DNA of 64,000 bases from Nematostella vectensis. Taxonomy: Eukaryota; Cnidaria; Anthozoa; Actiniaria; Edwardsiidae. A model generated the notes under the pieces. The model was not told the DNA's origin. It was given only the letters and a program-made list of their open reading frames with translations, and searched no databases. Made by a program: the position numbers and the translations under genes. This document shows positions 31,513 through 40,108 of this stretch, piece by piece (position 1 is the first letter of the stretch; each line of letters begins with the position of its first letter). The DNA is taken from the NCBI RefSeq assembly GCF_932526225.1, contig NC_064042.1:15573040-15637039 (forward strand). Direction: 5' to 3'.

Positions 31513-32025
31513 AGTAGTAGTGTTTTGGCGCAGCTGGCGCAAAATTTGATCGTCCGCGCAAAAGTTTTTTTGATCGCCATTTTCCATTTAATCATTTTTC
31601 ATTTAATCATTTTTCATTTAATCATTTTTCATTTGATCATTTTTCATTTAATTATTTTTCATTTAATCATTTTTCATTTAATCATTTTTCATTTGATCAT
31701 TTTTCATTTAATCATTTTTCATTTGATCATTTTTCATTTCAATCATTTTTCATTTCAATCATTTTTCATTTTGTCACGTGACAGCCACACCCACCTGTCA
31801 ATCATTTTGTCACGTGACGCAGCTGGCGCAAAATTTGATCGATCGCGCAAAAGTTTTTTTGATCGCGGTCTGCGCATGCGCGCGGGCGTCCTGCTCCGTC
31901 TTATCAGCGTGCGCGAGTTTGCTAAAGATCTCTTTCAAGGCTTGGCGGGGGTGTGCGGAGACTTTAGACCCCACCTGGGGGGAGCTCGAGGGGGCTAGCC
32001 TCTCGACTTCACATCTAAAAATTTT
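31513..32025. repeat. Left terminal inverted repeat of element 2
   Basis: Outer block with GCAGCTGGCGCAAAATTTG (31530), then about 13 copies of a 15-bp unit TTTCATTTAATCATT (31582-31768), then GTCACGTGAC palindromes at about 31774 and 31810, then a second copy of the outer block (31818-31869). A unique inner part follows. It matches the reverse complement of 48020-48534. Confidence 0.9.
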
Positions 32026-32062
32026 TTGAAAAGTGGCTTAAAGACATGAACAGTTTAATAAA
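32026..32062 (+). promoter_or_regulatory. Early-type leader of TFIIB-like gene
   Basis: GGCTTAAAGACATGAACAG followed by TTTAATAAA ends at the ATG. It is almost identical to the leaders before 34006, 34831 and the PolB gene. Confidence 0.7.
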
Positions 32063-32989
32063 ATGGAGGAACAAACGGTTGAACGTATGGTTGAAGATCA
32101 GTCACCACCACCATATAATATCCCCGGCGGACCGGTACCCAGGATTAACGTCCCCACCCTCACGCCGGAATTTGCACTGTTTGACCGAGCCCTCACCGAA
32201 TACGAGACTAGTAGAGCCTCCTTGGGAGACGAGGATAGTAGTAACACCCTTTGCAATCATGACGACCTAGTCACAGAAGACGGGGTCACTAGTTGCTTAG
32301 AGTGCGGGGAACAGATGCAGCGTGTGATCGCGCACGAAAGGGAATGGGGTTTTTACGGACATTCCGACGGCAAACGGTCTTCGAATCCAAGTCGGGTCCA
32401 GATACGTAGGTCTGAGGATAGAAATATTGACAAGGATGTGGAGAATATGGGTTTTAGTGGGGTGATTGTAGCCAAAGCTAACGAGATATACACTCAGGTG
32501 ACGAAAGGCCAGATTTTTCGCGGCGACCCACGGAAGGCGATCGTCTTTGCGTGTATCTACTATGCCTACAAGATGTCCGGTAAGTGTCAGACACCGAAAA
32601 CCTTAATGGAAACTTTTGGATTGAGCAGGAAGAGTTGCCTTAAGGGTCTAAAAATCTTTAGTGTTAACGTGCCTAAAGATTACTTACTACACGGAGCGTC
32701 TCCCACCGTCGTGGATCACATTCACGATGTGATGGGTGAATTCTCGGCTTCTCTTGCACAAAAGGAGGAGGTAGTTCGGCTTTACTACAAGACTAAGAAT
32801 CGCTCGTCTAAGTTGAATCGCGCTCGCCCACAATCCTTTGCGGCCGCTTTAACCTATTACTGGATACGGCAAAAGAAGATCGATATTACGCTTAAAAAAT
32901 TCTCCGAAAGAGCCGGCATCTCCGAGTTAACCATCGGTAGGAAAGCGAAAGAAGTGGCTACAGTCATGGGTACGCCTGATGTGGTATGA
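32063..32989 (+). CDS. TFIIB-like transcription factor
   Basis: 308 residues. The N-terminal leader starts MEEQTVERMVEDQSPPP and is followed by RINVPTLTPE. A zinc ribbon follows at about residues 70-92 (LCNHDDL...SCLECGEQM, C-x-H and C-x2-C). Two cyclin-like repeats come next. The first has GDPRKAIVFACIYYAYKM and LSRKSCLKGLKIF. The second has RPQSFAAALTYYWIRQKK and ISELTIGRKAKEVATV. This order is the TFIIB/TBP-associated fold used to recruit RNA polymerase to promoters. TFIIB-like genes are known from large DNA viruses, and a copy inside a Polinton suggests the element directs its own transcription. Intact. It is read outward-to-inward from the left inverted repeat with its own early-type leader. 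Confidence 0.8.
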   Translation: MEEQTVERMVEDQSPPPYNIPGGPVPRINVPTLTPEFALFDRALTEYETSRASLGDEDSSNTLCNHDDLVTEDGVTSCLECGEQMQRVIAHEREWGFYGHSDGKRSSNPSRVQIRRSEDRNIDKDVENMGFSGVIVAKANEIYTQVTKGQIFRGDPRKAIVFACIYYAYKMSGKCQTPKTLMETFGLSRKSCLKGLKIFSVNVPKDYLLHGASPTVVDHIHDVMGEFSASLAQKEEVVRLYYKTKNRSSKLNRARPQSFAAALTYYWIRQKKIDITLKKFSERAGISELTIGRKAKEVATVMGTPDVV

Positions 32990-33080
32990 TATTTCCTGAT
33001 TTCCAGAGAAATCAGGATTTCCAGAAAACCGTCAGTTCGGAGTAGATGTAAATTGACACATCTAAAAAAATTGATTAAAT

Positions 33081-33109
33081 TGGTTTAAAGACGTGGATGT
33101 AATAACAAA
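33081..33109 (+). promoter_or_regulatory. Leader of ankyrin gene
   Basis: TGGTTTAAAGACGTGGATG and AATAACAAA precede the ATG. It keeps the TTTAAAGA core but not the shared coding leader. Confidence 0.55.
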
Positions 33110-33931
33110 ATGGATATGCAAAGTGCTGGGAGTCTTACAAATCTCACCGTGGAGGATCAAGCCGCCACCTTGGCGAGGTGGGGAGCCGCAGACTTTGACG
33201 CCGCCATGGAGCGCGCGGCGGGGGAGGGGTGCGTCGAGACCGTGAGGTTGTGTAAGAGTTGGGGTGCGACGGATTTCGAAAAGCCGATGGTCGAGGCCGC
33301 AAAGAATGGGCACGCCGAGATCGTTAAGATGTGTTGTGAGTTGGGCGCCTGTGACTTCGTATATCCAGCGTCCATGGCCGCGTAAGGCGGGCACGTAGAG
33401 GTTTTGAAGGTGATGGACGAGTATTGTGACGATGAAGAGGCCATGATCGGTGCTATGGGTACTGCGGCGGGGGAAGGTCAGGTGGGGGTTGTTGAGTTAT
33501 TGATAGATTTGGGTGTCAGTGTCGATGTCAGTTGGACCTCCGCTGAGGCGGCGTACAATGACCACGTTGAGGTTCTAAAGTTGTTGAGAGAAAACTTCGG
33601 CCAGTTCGACCCGGACTATGTTATAGATTTGGCCACCCGATCCGGTAACCTTAAGATTGTGAGGTTGTGCTTGGAGTGGGGCGCGACCGATCTCAGTGGG
33701 CCTATGAGTTACGCACGGTTTTGGGGTCTACACGAAATTGTCGCGGTGCTGCGTGCGGCGCAGGGTTGGGGTCTCGTGCATGAGGAGCTCCCGGAGAAGC
33801 TACACAAGGTGAGATTCCGTAGAAAGCTGGAGGACGAACTAATGCCAGTAGCTTGGCATCCAGATAGGTTTTGGGATTGGTGTCTTGATGAGCAAGAGAA
33901 GGAAATGTTGGAAGAGTGTTTCGGTGGGTAG
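33110..33931 (+). pseudogene. Ankyrin-repeat protein with one in-frame stop
   Basis: About 273 residues in one frame, interrupted by a TAA at 33383-33385 inside a repeat (SMAA, stop, GGHVEVLK). Repeats carry VRLCKSWGATDF, AAKNGHAEIVKMC and VRLCLEWGATDL, a style I associate with giant-virus ankyrin proteins. The C-terminus has RKLEDELMPVAWHPDRFWDW and CLDEQEKEM, a tail also reminiscent of viral ankyrin proteins, where comparable tails serve ubiquitin-ligase recruitment. No such role is shown here. The rest of the frame is intact, so the stop may be recent or a sequencing error. Confidence 0.65.
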
Positions 33932-33968
33932 GTGTGAGAGGCATGCTTTGGTATGTGGTGTCAAAAAA

Positions 33969-34005
33969 TTGAAAAGCGGTTTAAAGATGTGAACAGTTTA
34001 ATAAA
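33969..34005 (+). promoter_or_regulatory. Early-type leader of RING gene
   Basis: GGTTTAAAGATGTGAACAG then TTTAATAAA directly before the ATG. Confidence 0.7.
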
Positions 34006-34776
34006 ATGGAGAGACGAACAGTTGAACGTACGGCTGAAGAGCAGCCACCACCGCCGTCGGGTAGTCCCGAAGAACCCATCCTGTGCTCGATTTGTTTAGA
34101 GGAGGTGCAAAAAGAAACAAGCGCCGAGTTAGAATGCGGGCACGGAAATCATCTGAAATGTGTGCTTAGACTCCGCTCTGCGACCTGTCCAGTATGTAGG
34201 AGACCGTTAGTGAGCGATAAGCTATGCGTATGTGACCTGAATATTATGAGTATTGGATACAAAGAGCTCTCGGACGAAGAATCTTTCGATTATGAAGATC
34301 ACAGGAGGGAGTGCGAATCGTTTCATGCCTACTGCCTAAGTGTAGGATCGAGGTTCAGAGAGAAAGCATTAGAGTTCATGATGGAGACGGGGATTCAGCA
34401 AGCCATAGACGAGAGTCGGTACGTCATAGACGAGAGTCGTAACGAGTATGGCTTGCCGACCGTGCGGGATTTCCCGCGCGAAGTGAAATTTTTAGTTTAC
34501 CTTGGACTGTTTGGCGGTGAGAATGATACCGAGACGCGGCGTGAAATCTTCCCGTTGATTGACGAGGGTGGTGATGTATTCGCCTCGTTTCTTAGAGGTA
34601 AAACCTTTGTGGTTGATATAGATTTTGTTCGCGAGTTGGACTACCAGATGTATCTTATGATGTGGGCAGAAGAGGAAAGGTTAGGGACGCGATGCGAGAC
34701 GTTCGAACGGTCAAGATGGGATAGTTTACCGTTCGTAGATTGGTTTTTAACACCTCGTACTACTAGCCGGCTTTAG
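34006..34776 (+). CDS. RING-finger protein, putative E3 ubiquitin ligase
   Basis: 256 residues. The shared leader appears as MERRTVERTAEEQPPPP. A RING-H2 domain at about residues 25-68 reads ILCSICLEEVQ, ECGHGNHLKC and TCPVCRRPL, giving C-x2-C, C-x-H-x2-H-x2-C and C-x2-C. The remaining 190 residues are acidic with no recognised domain, including a small direct repeat (IDESRYVIDESRNEY). RING proteins pass ubiquitin from E2 enzymes to targets, and viruses use them to remodel host defences. The target here is unknown. Intact, in the early-type block. Confidence 0.75.
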   Translation: MERRTVERTAEEQPPPPSGSPEEPILCSICLEEVQKETSAELECGHGNHLKCVLRLRSATCPVCRRPLVSDKLCVCDLNIMSIGYKELSDEESFDYEDHRRECESFHAYCLSVGSRFREKALEFMMETGIQQAIDESRYVIDESRNEYGLPTVRDFPREVKFLVYLGLFGGENDTETRREIFPLIDEGGDVFASFLRGKTFVVDIDFVRELDYQMYLMMWAEEERLGTRCETFERSRWDSLPFVDWFLTPRTTSRL

Positions 34777-34795
34777 CTCACATCTAAAAAAAATT

Positions 34796-34830
34796 GAAAA
34801 GCGGTTTAAAGATGTGAACAGTTTGATAAA
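34796..34830 (+). promoter_or_regulatory. Early-type leader of zinc-repeat gene
   Basis: GGTTTAAAGATGTGAACAG then TTTGATAAA before the ATG. Confidence 0.7.
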
Positions 34831-35187
34831 ATGGAGGAACAAACGGTTGAACGTACGGCTGAAGATCAGTCACCACCACCACATAATATTCTTGATGAAC
34901 CGACACCTAACACTTATAAATGTCCTCACGGCAAAGTAAAATATTATTGCAAAGATTGTCACGGGTCTCAAATATGCTCCCATAATCGAAGAAAAACGCG
35001 GTGTAGAGATTGCAATGGTAGTAGTATTTGTGAGCACAGACGAGTGAGATATATCTGTAAAGACTGCAAGGGGAAAGGAATATGTGAACACAACAAACAG
35101 AAATTCTTTTGTAAGTTATGCGGAGGGTCTCAAATATGCGAACACGGCAGACAAAGGTATCATTGTAGAACGTGTAGCGAAAATTAA
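34831..35187 (+). CDS. Cys/His zinc-knuckle repeat protein
   Basis: 118 residues. The leader MEEQTVERTAEDQSPPP is followed by five tandem units of about 19 residues with the pattern C-x-H-x-(4-6)-C-x2-C. Examples are YYCKDCHGSQICSH, RCRDCNGSSICEH, ICKDCKGKGICEH and FCKLCGGSQICEH. This repeat type is common in proteins of large DNA viruses and some protists. Each unit likely binds zinc. The function is unknown, with nucleic-acid binding plausible. It is intact and is the last gene of the left-arm block before the convergent junction. Confidence 0.75.
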   Translation: MEEQTVERTAEDQSPPPHNILDEPTPNTYKCPHGKVKYYCKDCHGSQICSHNRRKTRCRDCNGSSICEHRRVRYICKDCKGKGICEHNKQKFFCKLCGGSQICEHGRQRYHCRTCSEN

Positions 35188-35202
35188 TATTGATCCAGTT
35201 AG

Positions 35203-35229
35203 TTTTGTAACGTGTCTCGCGTTACAAAA
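35203..35229. terminator. Hairpin at convergent junction
   Basis: TTTTGTAACG and CGTTACAAAA form a perfect 10-bp stem around a 7-base loop. It lies 16 bp past the stop of the zinc-repeat gene and faces the 3' end of the opposite gene. A second inverted pair, CCCTAACAAC and GTTGTTAGGG, lies at about 35303 and 35356. Confidence 0.5.
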
Positions 35230-35454
35230 TGCGTATTGCTTCTGACCCTGTGTCGCAAAAGCTAGGCTCATATGACGGTGTGACGTCATACATTCCTAAC
35301 CACCCTAACAACGAGCGGTTCTGAAAATAGGTTTTGTATCTACATCGAGAGTCCGTGGTTGTTAGGGAGATCTGGTATGCGGTCTATTGTTTAGCACGTG
35401 AACAGGTATTGTTTTATTGCAATACGTCACATCCGTACACATGCATCTCACATG

Positions 35455-36970
35455 CTACCGAAATAGATACCAAGCCAAACCAGCCGTGAAGGCTGTGATC
35501 ATGACAAGGTTATTTTCGTGCTGCGTGTTCAAGGGTTTAGTCACGTCCGGCTTTGGGTTTGTTTTCGCTTCAGGTTTCGGTTTGTGAGCCGTGACTGACT
35601 CGGTATGAGGTAACAAAATCTTTGAATGACCCATATTATGTTTTGGGATCGTTTTTATCTCGTTATTTATTGGATTTAGCCCCAATTTCATATCGGTAGT
35701 GGCTTTTTGTAATTTGTTATTATAACCAGCGATTGAAGTGTTGTTATTTATCACAAGATACGATGGGCTCAACCAACAACCGAGGGCGAAAGCCAAGTCT
35801 AGTTTTTGCCTCGCCTGTTGTAAAGCAAACTGATACCTTTGTATACTTTTTGATAGATCGTTTTCTATCACTGCGCTTTCAAAGAGTTTCGAAAAGACTT
35901 GTTTCGTTTCTTGAGCTGAACCGCTATCGCCAACGATTGACGACCGAGTTTGAACTTGTGCGCCTAGAATACAATAAACAAAGGCTTCTATGCTTTGATT
36001 TATCCTAGACAACCCAGCTTTGGTTAGTCCCATTGATTTTTCTGGAAAGAACCACTCGTACTGAAACTCGGTTCTAGGGTCTTTCAGGTACTCGATCTCG
36101 AAGTGATTCATGTGTTCGTCGTCGCTTTTAGCAGCATCCCATTCGTCGTGTAATTGATCAATGGTACCATAGGGCTTATACGAGTCGTTAGAAGATGACA
36201 ATCCGTGATAATCGTAGTTATAAACATTTCCTAACCCATGATTTATCGGCCCAAGGAACCGGAAATCGCTGCCAGTTCGGAACTCTGTTCTTAATTTTTG
36301 GTAAGCTGCCTCGCTGTAGAAGTTTTTATTCCAACTAAAGAGCTTATCTTTCGGAAGAGGACATTGTAGCTCATTTAATAGTCGTCTGATAGTGAAAATG
36401 ATGTGGAATCTGTAGAACGACCCCACTTGAGAGTCGTCAATCATGTCACGCGTCACACCACATCCAGCAGTCGCGCAAAACATAGCAAAATTTAAGGCTT
36501 GACTCCAATAACTGAGGTTCGGGGCGTCAAGCCACCTACTAGCCTCCTTTGCTGTTCTGAATACTAGCTCGCTGTCGGTGAATATATCCCTAAAAACAAA
36601 GTGTGTCTTCAGCTTTGGTGTTATAAAAACATCAAAAGAGACGTAGTTATTTTTCGTAGGGTTTTCGTCCCATGGCGATATTTTGTATTCTGCACGCGCG
36701 TCTAAGTCTATATTGTTTTGGAAATCCAAACAGTTGCTGAATCGTTTCCTTGTATGCCTGTGCGTCATCGGTGACCAGGAAATCCTGGATATTCTCGGGT
36801 TTCCAGCTATTACCAGGGAAGTGATATAACGTTTTGACTAGATTCCCATTCTTGTCGAATGGATCGTATTCGTCCCCATTGAAAATGAATTGCACATCGC
36901 CATGCTCGTCGGCGGAGAACCTAAAGCGTGAATAGTAAGGGTACCTTTTCACAAATTCTGTAAACTTCAT
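35455..36970 (-). pseudogene. Large conserved Polinton protein, one frameshift
   Basis: The start at 36970 (MKFTEFVKRYPYYSRF) follows a TTTAAAAAAATC box. The frame changes near 36700-36740, after which 35455-36700 is open. Landmarks include YWSQALNFAMFCATAGCGV, FHIIFTIRRLLNEL, GLTKAGLSRINQSIEAFVY, QVQTRSSIVG and AGYNNKLQKATTDMKLG. The last 20 residues are hydrophobic and end YLFR, suggesting a C-terminal membrane anchor. The element 1 homologue (3448-4950) is more damaged. Full length would be about 500 residues. The function is unknown. Conservation and position next to capsid-type genes suggest a virion protein. Confidence 0.65.
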
Positions 36971-36998
36971 CTTATATGTTCTTCATTTAACATATAAG

Positions 36999-37012
36999 AT
37001 TTTTTTAAATCA
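36999..37012 (-). promoter_or_regulatory. A/T box upstream of 36970 gene
   Basis: GATTTAAAAAAATC on the minus strand, a variant of the element-wide TTTAAAGAT box, 29 bp upstream of the ATG. Confidence 0.4.
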
Positions 37013-37071
37013 GTTCTTTGCATACCTCAATTCGTAGATCCATCCAACGGGGGTTCTTTCGAACAGAAATT

Positions 37072-37665
37072 TCACCGAGCGGGTCGACTCGCCAGGTCTT
37101 TCAAAATCTCTTCTCTTACTGTTTCCCTCAGCTTGGTAATGTTTACGTTTTTTTCGTCCTCTTTTCCTGACTTTTGACGAATCTGGAGCTTTAGAGCCTC
37201 AAACTTATCCACCTCGTTCAAGATCAATGAAAACTCTTCATCTGATATTTTGTTGTCTTTCAAAGCTTTAGAAACCAAATCACGTATGCTGTTTACCTTT
37301 GCCCCTGCCATCGCCGCCGTTTGGTCGTGCTTAGAGACTTTTCGCGACAGTCGTTTAGAAACTGCCGCACAGCCTACAGACGTAAGACCAAAAACACCAG
37401 CCAAAGCACCCAACGGAACTCCAACGATGATACCCAAACCTGACAGAGAAGTTCCTAAACCACTAGACCCAAGAATGACGGATGCGAGTCCTAAGCCCAC
37501 GCTTACCTTTGAAAACACGCTCTGCGCTCGTTTATACTTTTTCCTCACGTTCTCGTAATGTTTAACTTCTTGTTCCAAACTTCCCAAAACATCGTGGGTC
37601 TTTTGAAGTCTGAAGTTATCACCACGTTGTGGTACATTTGGGTAGATTGAATTGTATTCTTCCAT
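37072..37665 (-). CDS. Conserved Polinton protein with hydrophobic Gly-rich core
   Basis: 197 residues, intact. N-terminal FRLQKTHDVLGSLEQEV and VRKKYKRAQ, a long hydrophobic Gly/Leu/Val stretch at about residues 60-108 (LGIIVGVPLGALAGVFGL), then RKVSKHDQT, DLVSKALKDNKISDEEF and a charged tail. It is homologous to the element 1 gene at 2022-2711 with about 30 fewer residues. In both elements it neighbours the penton-like gene. The composition suggests membrane insertion. No enzymatic motif is visible. Confidence 0.72.
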   Translation of the reverse strand: MEEYNSIYPNVPQRGDNFRLQKTHDVLGSLEQEVKHYENVRKKYKRAQSVFSKVSVGLGLASVILGSSGLGTSLSGLGIIVGVPLGALAGVFGLTSVGCAAVSKRLSRKVSKHDQTAAMAGAKVNSIRDLVSKALKDNKISDEEFSLILNEVDKFEALKLQIRQKSGKEDEKNVNITKLRETVREEILKDLASRPAR

Positions 37666-37687
37666 AGTTTTACTATGGAGAGAGGCT

Positions 37688-37698
37688 ATTCTTTAAGT
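37688..37698 (-). promoter_or_regulatory. TTAAAGAAT box upstream of 37665 gene
   Basis: ACTTAAAGAAT on the minus strand, 22 bp upstream of the ATG. It overlaps the end of the preceding gene. Confidence 0.45.
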
Positions 37699-38316
37699 AA
37701 TTTCTAAGATTAGACGTATCGGGTAGAGGCCACGCTCTATTGTATTTCCACCGCCGTCCTTTACACTAAAACGGAGACTACTCACGTAACCGACTGATGT
37801 GGTACTGACCTGTATCGGATCGTGTGGATTAAGGTATATCTTTCCTTCATCAAGCTCTATAGATGTTAGGATTTGTGAGGGCGCCCCTTGTTGGAGGGAG
37901 TCAGACGCGTTCACAAGGTCGCAGTGGATAAAAATAGCCTCGTGACCTATCATCTTTATCTCGTGGCGAGTGTTTGCTTCCAGCTCCTTGGTCTTGAGTC
38001 CTAACAGGCAGGCGAGCGGCTCATTCAACACGACGTTCCGATGAACTTCGAGTGACGAGTCTCTAATAGAGACTGACTTTTCACCAAGACGCATACCCCC
38101 ATCTATTTGACGTTTTAGCGTCTCGATCGTATACTGCCCCGCGGGGATCCTAAGGATAATGTTCTCACCGTCGGAGACCGTTCCCTCGCTTGAGAGACTG
38201 TTACAACGATTATGAAACGCACATCCTCGCAGCGCAATAAACCGCGGCTTTTCAATAGGTTGTTCTAAATAGACAGTAAAGTCAGCAACTTTTCCTTCAA
38301 TGTAGAGTAATACCAT
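37693..38316 (-). CDS. Penton-like minor capsid protein
   Basis: 207 residues, intact. It is beta-rich throughout with YLEQPIEKPRFIALRGCAF near the N-terminus, IPAGQYTIETLKRQIDGG in the middle, EPLACLLGLKTKELEAN, then IFIHCDLVNAS and a final strand GLYPIRLILEIT. The length and strand-rich pattern fit a single jelly-roll penton protein, which in Polintons forms the capsid vertices. The homologue in element 1 (2728-3417) is frameshifted. The assignment is by context and pattern; no signature motif is decisive. Confidence 0.62.
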   Translation of the reverse strand: MVLLYIEGKVADFTVYLEQPIEKPRFIALRGCAFHNRCNSLSSEGTVSDGENIILRIPAGQYTIETLKRQIDGGMRLGEKSVSIRDSSLEVHRNVVLNEPLACLLGLKTKELEANTRHEIKMIGHEAIFIHCDLVNASDSLQQGAPSQILTSIELDEGKIYLNPHDPIQVSTTSVGYVSSLRFSVKDGGGNTIERGLYPIRLILEIT

Positions 38317-38324
38317 TTGTTATG

Positions 38325-39343
38325 ATTTCCGTCTCCTTTTAAACCGTTCTACGAAATACAGGACGACAGCGACGATGAGAAGCCATGCGTTTTTAGCTAA
38401 AAAGCCGACGACTTCACCTGCCGTTCTAAATATGAAACTAGCTATCGCACCAACCATTCCTGGGAGTATTTCCCCTAATTTTTTGCCTATTGTTTTCAGA
38501 CCATTTCCAACACCTTTTGCAACACTAGTCAGCCCAGCTTTCAGATTGCTTACAATAACACCAACTATAACACCAGTGGCAGTTAGAACAGCAGCGACTG
38601 TAAATCCGTATTTCTTAAAAAATCACTTTGACACGATCTTTCAACGACATTCTCTCTTCAAGATTTTCTCTCTCCAATTGATTCTCTTCCAAAGTCTCAT
38701 CTATGACAGAATTTCTTTCGCTGAGCTCTTCATTTTTACGATCTATAGCTCTTAGTCTTTCTTGGTTAGTTGTTTCACTTCGTTCCTCATTATTTTTTCT
38801 CATTTGCTCGGTGTTTCTCTCTTCTTCTTCTCTGAGTGTATTACCTGTAGCGTCTAGTTCATCGAGTTGAATCTGAATTTGCTTGTACTTTCCGGATCTG
38901 ATTTTGGTGTCAACACTCTTCCGCACCGTTCTATCCTCGTTGTACAACCTTTCTGGTCTAGTCCAACTACCTTTTCTTGCAGAAAAGAAGGAAATGAATT
39001 GTTTTCCTCTTTCATCCGTTGAAATCTGAACTAAATTTTCATCAAGATCTGGATATTTCGATAACAAAAGGTTTACCCTAAGTGTGTCCGTTGAAGAAGA
39101 ACCTCCCATATTCTGTAACTCCATGTATTCGGGGACAACCCTCCCGGGGTTTCGTGTTTTCCATAAATCGATCAACCTCCTACTCACATAGCTTGCACCT
39201 CTACCAAATCTATTTGAAATCCTTTCATTCCATGATTCTCTTCCCTCACCATCGTTTGGAATAAGAGAATCATAATCTTCGTCTACAGTAGTATTCAAAT
39301 CTTCTCTACCTTCTTCTGTTGTGGGATCAAAATCTATATCCAT
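38325..39343 (-). pseudogene. Coiled-coil/membrane conserved Polinton protein, one frameshift
   Basis: Residues 1-130 are acidic and contain YPDLDENLVQISTDERGK and WTRPERLYNEDR. Residues 140-230 are a long Glu/Arg/Asn coiled coil ending MSLKDRVKVIF. A one-base shift at the A run near 38617-38623 then leads to KKYGFTVAAVL, a transmembrane stretch, SVAKGVGNGLKTIGKKLG, a second hydrophobic stretch and NAWLLIVAVVLYFVERF, ending about 38325. Element 1 has the same order (4934-5908). The gene would encode about 335 residues. A virion membrane protein is the best guess from composition. Confidence 0.68.
38332..38344 (-). promoter_or_regulatory. Variant box upstream of penton-like gene
   Basis: GGTTTAAAAGGAG on the minus strand, about 16 bp upstream of the ATG. 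It lies inside the 3' end of the upstream gene. Confidence 0.45.
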
Positions 39344-39366
39344 TTCTTATTTTGTTTGAAGATAAG

Positions 39367-39377
39367 AAATCTTTAAG
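39367..39377 (-). promoter_or_regulatory. TTAAAGATT box upstream of 39343 gene
   Basis: CTTAAAGATTT on the minus strand, 24 bp upstream of the ATG. Confidence 0.5.
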
Positions 39378-39398
39378 TGATCTTTACACCGAATATGC

Positions 39399-39815
39399 TC
39401 AGAGCCATTTACTCGCTACATAGCCAAGAGCTACCATTCCACCTCCAACGTACGCCATCTCTCCCATCTTTTGGTTGCTACTTGGTCTATAGTAATCTGA
39501 GAGCTCAGGCTCTTTCAAATCAAAATCTGGATGTGTTTGAGCGTATAGTTTGAAAGCCTGATCGGTCTCCTTATCATTCTGGTCTGCACGAAGTTTATTA
39601 TTATATTCTTCCCCCAACCAATCCTGGTATTCCTGTCTTTTTTTCTGCCAATCACCCATTGCTTGTTGATACTTTTCAAGCGCTTTATCGTGTCTTATTT
39701 TTTCTTTATCGACATGAGTAGCGTCAGAAGATAAGTATCTAGCTAGGTAACTCCCTCCAACGAATGCCGTCGCATTAAGAATAGCTCCACCAATCATCAG
39801 CGCTATACTTGCCAT
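39399..39815 (-). CDS. Conserved Polinton protein, hydrophobic ends, coiled middle
   Basis: 138 residues, intact. The N-terminus MASIALMIGGAILNATAFVG is a membrane-type segment, followed by SYLARYL, a charged coiled part (HDKALEKYQQAMGDWQKKR), PELSDYYRPSSNQK and a C-terminal hydrophobic stretch (AYVGGGMVALGYVASKWL). Element 1 has the same protein at 15667-16095 with a scrambled middle. The conserved position is between the coiled-coil membrane gene and the 74-residue gene. Function unknown. Confidence 0.72.
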   Translation of the reverse strand: MASIALMIGGAILNATAFVGGSYLARYLSSDATHVDKEKIRHDKALEKYQQAMGDWQKKRQEYQDWLGEEYNNKLRADQNDKETDQAFKLYAQTHPDFDLKEPELSDYYRPSSNQKMGEMAYVGGGMVALGYVASKWL

Positions 39816-39831
39816 TTATTAATCAGTCTAT

Positions 39832-39843
39832 AAAATCTTTAAG
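39832..39843 (-). promoter_or_regulatory. TTAAAGATT box upstream of 39815 gene
   Basis: CTTAAAGATTTT on the minus strand, 17 bp upstream of the ATG. Confidence 0.5.
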
Positions 39844-39847
39844 TCGC

Positions 39848-40072
39848 CTACAGCGATTTTGGCAAAATCTTTTGTGTTTCCAGATAATCTTTCAGATACA
39901 TACTACCGGACAGGACAGCAACCCATTTAGCATAGTTTGTAACACTCGACGAAGGGTCGCTGATAAACGATTCTTTCATAGCCTTTTTAGCAACATAACC
40001 CACGCCGGCGGCCAATCCGACAATGACTGCTGAGTCGGTGATCGTTTTCACAAGTTTGTTTTCAGTTGACAT
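39848..40072 (-). CDS. Small two-segment membrane protein of Polinton type
   Basis: 74 residues, intact, same length as its homologue at 15370-15594. Hydrophobic segments AVIVGLAAGVGYVAKK and AVLSGSMYLKDYL flank DPSSSVTNYAKW. Ends QKILPKSL. Small membrane proteins of this type recur in Polintons. Role unknown, probably structural. Confidence 0.75.
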   Translation of the reverse strand: MSTENKLVKTITDSAVIVGLAAGVGYVAKKAMKESFISDPSSSVTNYAKWVAVLSGSMYLKDYLETQKILPKSL

Positions 40073-40094
40073 GATTTTATTTATTACAGATTCA

Positions 40095-40108
40095 GATAAT
40101 CTTTAAAT
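40095..40108 (-). promoter_or_regulatory. TTTAAAGATTATC box upstream of 40072 gene
   Basis: ATTTAAAGATTATC on the minus strand, 23 bp upstream of the ATG. It overlaps the last codons of the upstream gene. Confidence 0.6.

Noticed and set aside
31525-31998. Open frame with IFHLIIFHL repeats in both inverted repeats of element 2
   Set aside because: It is the 15-bp satellite read as 5 codons. The frame exists only because 15 is divisible by three.
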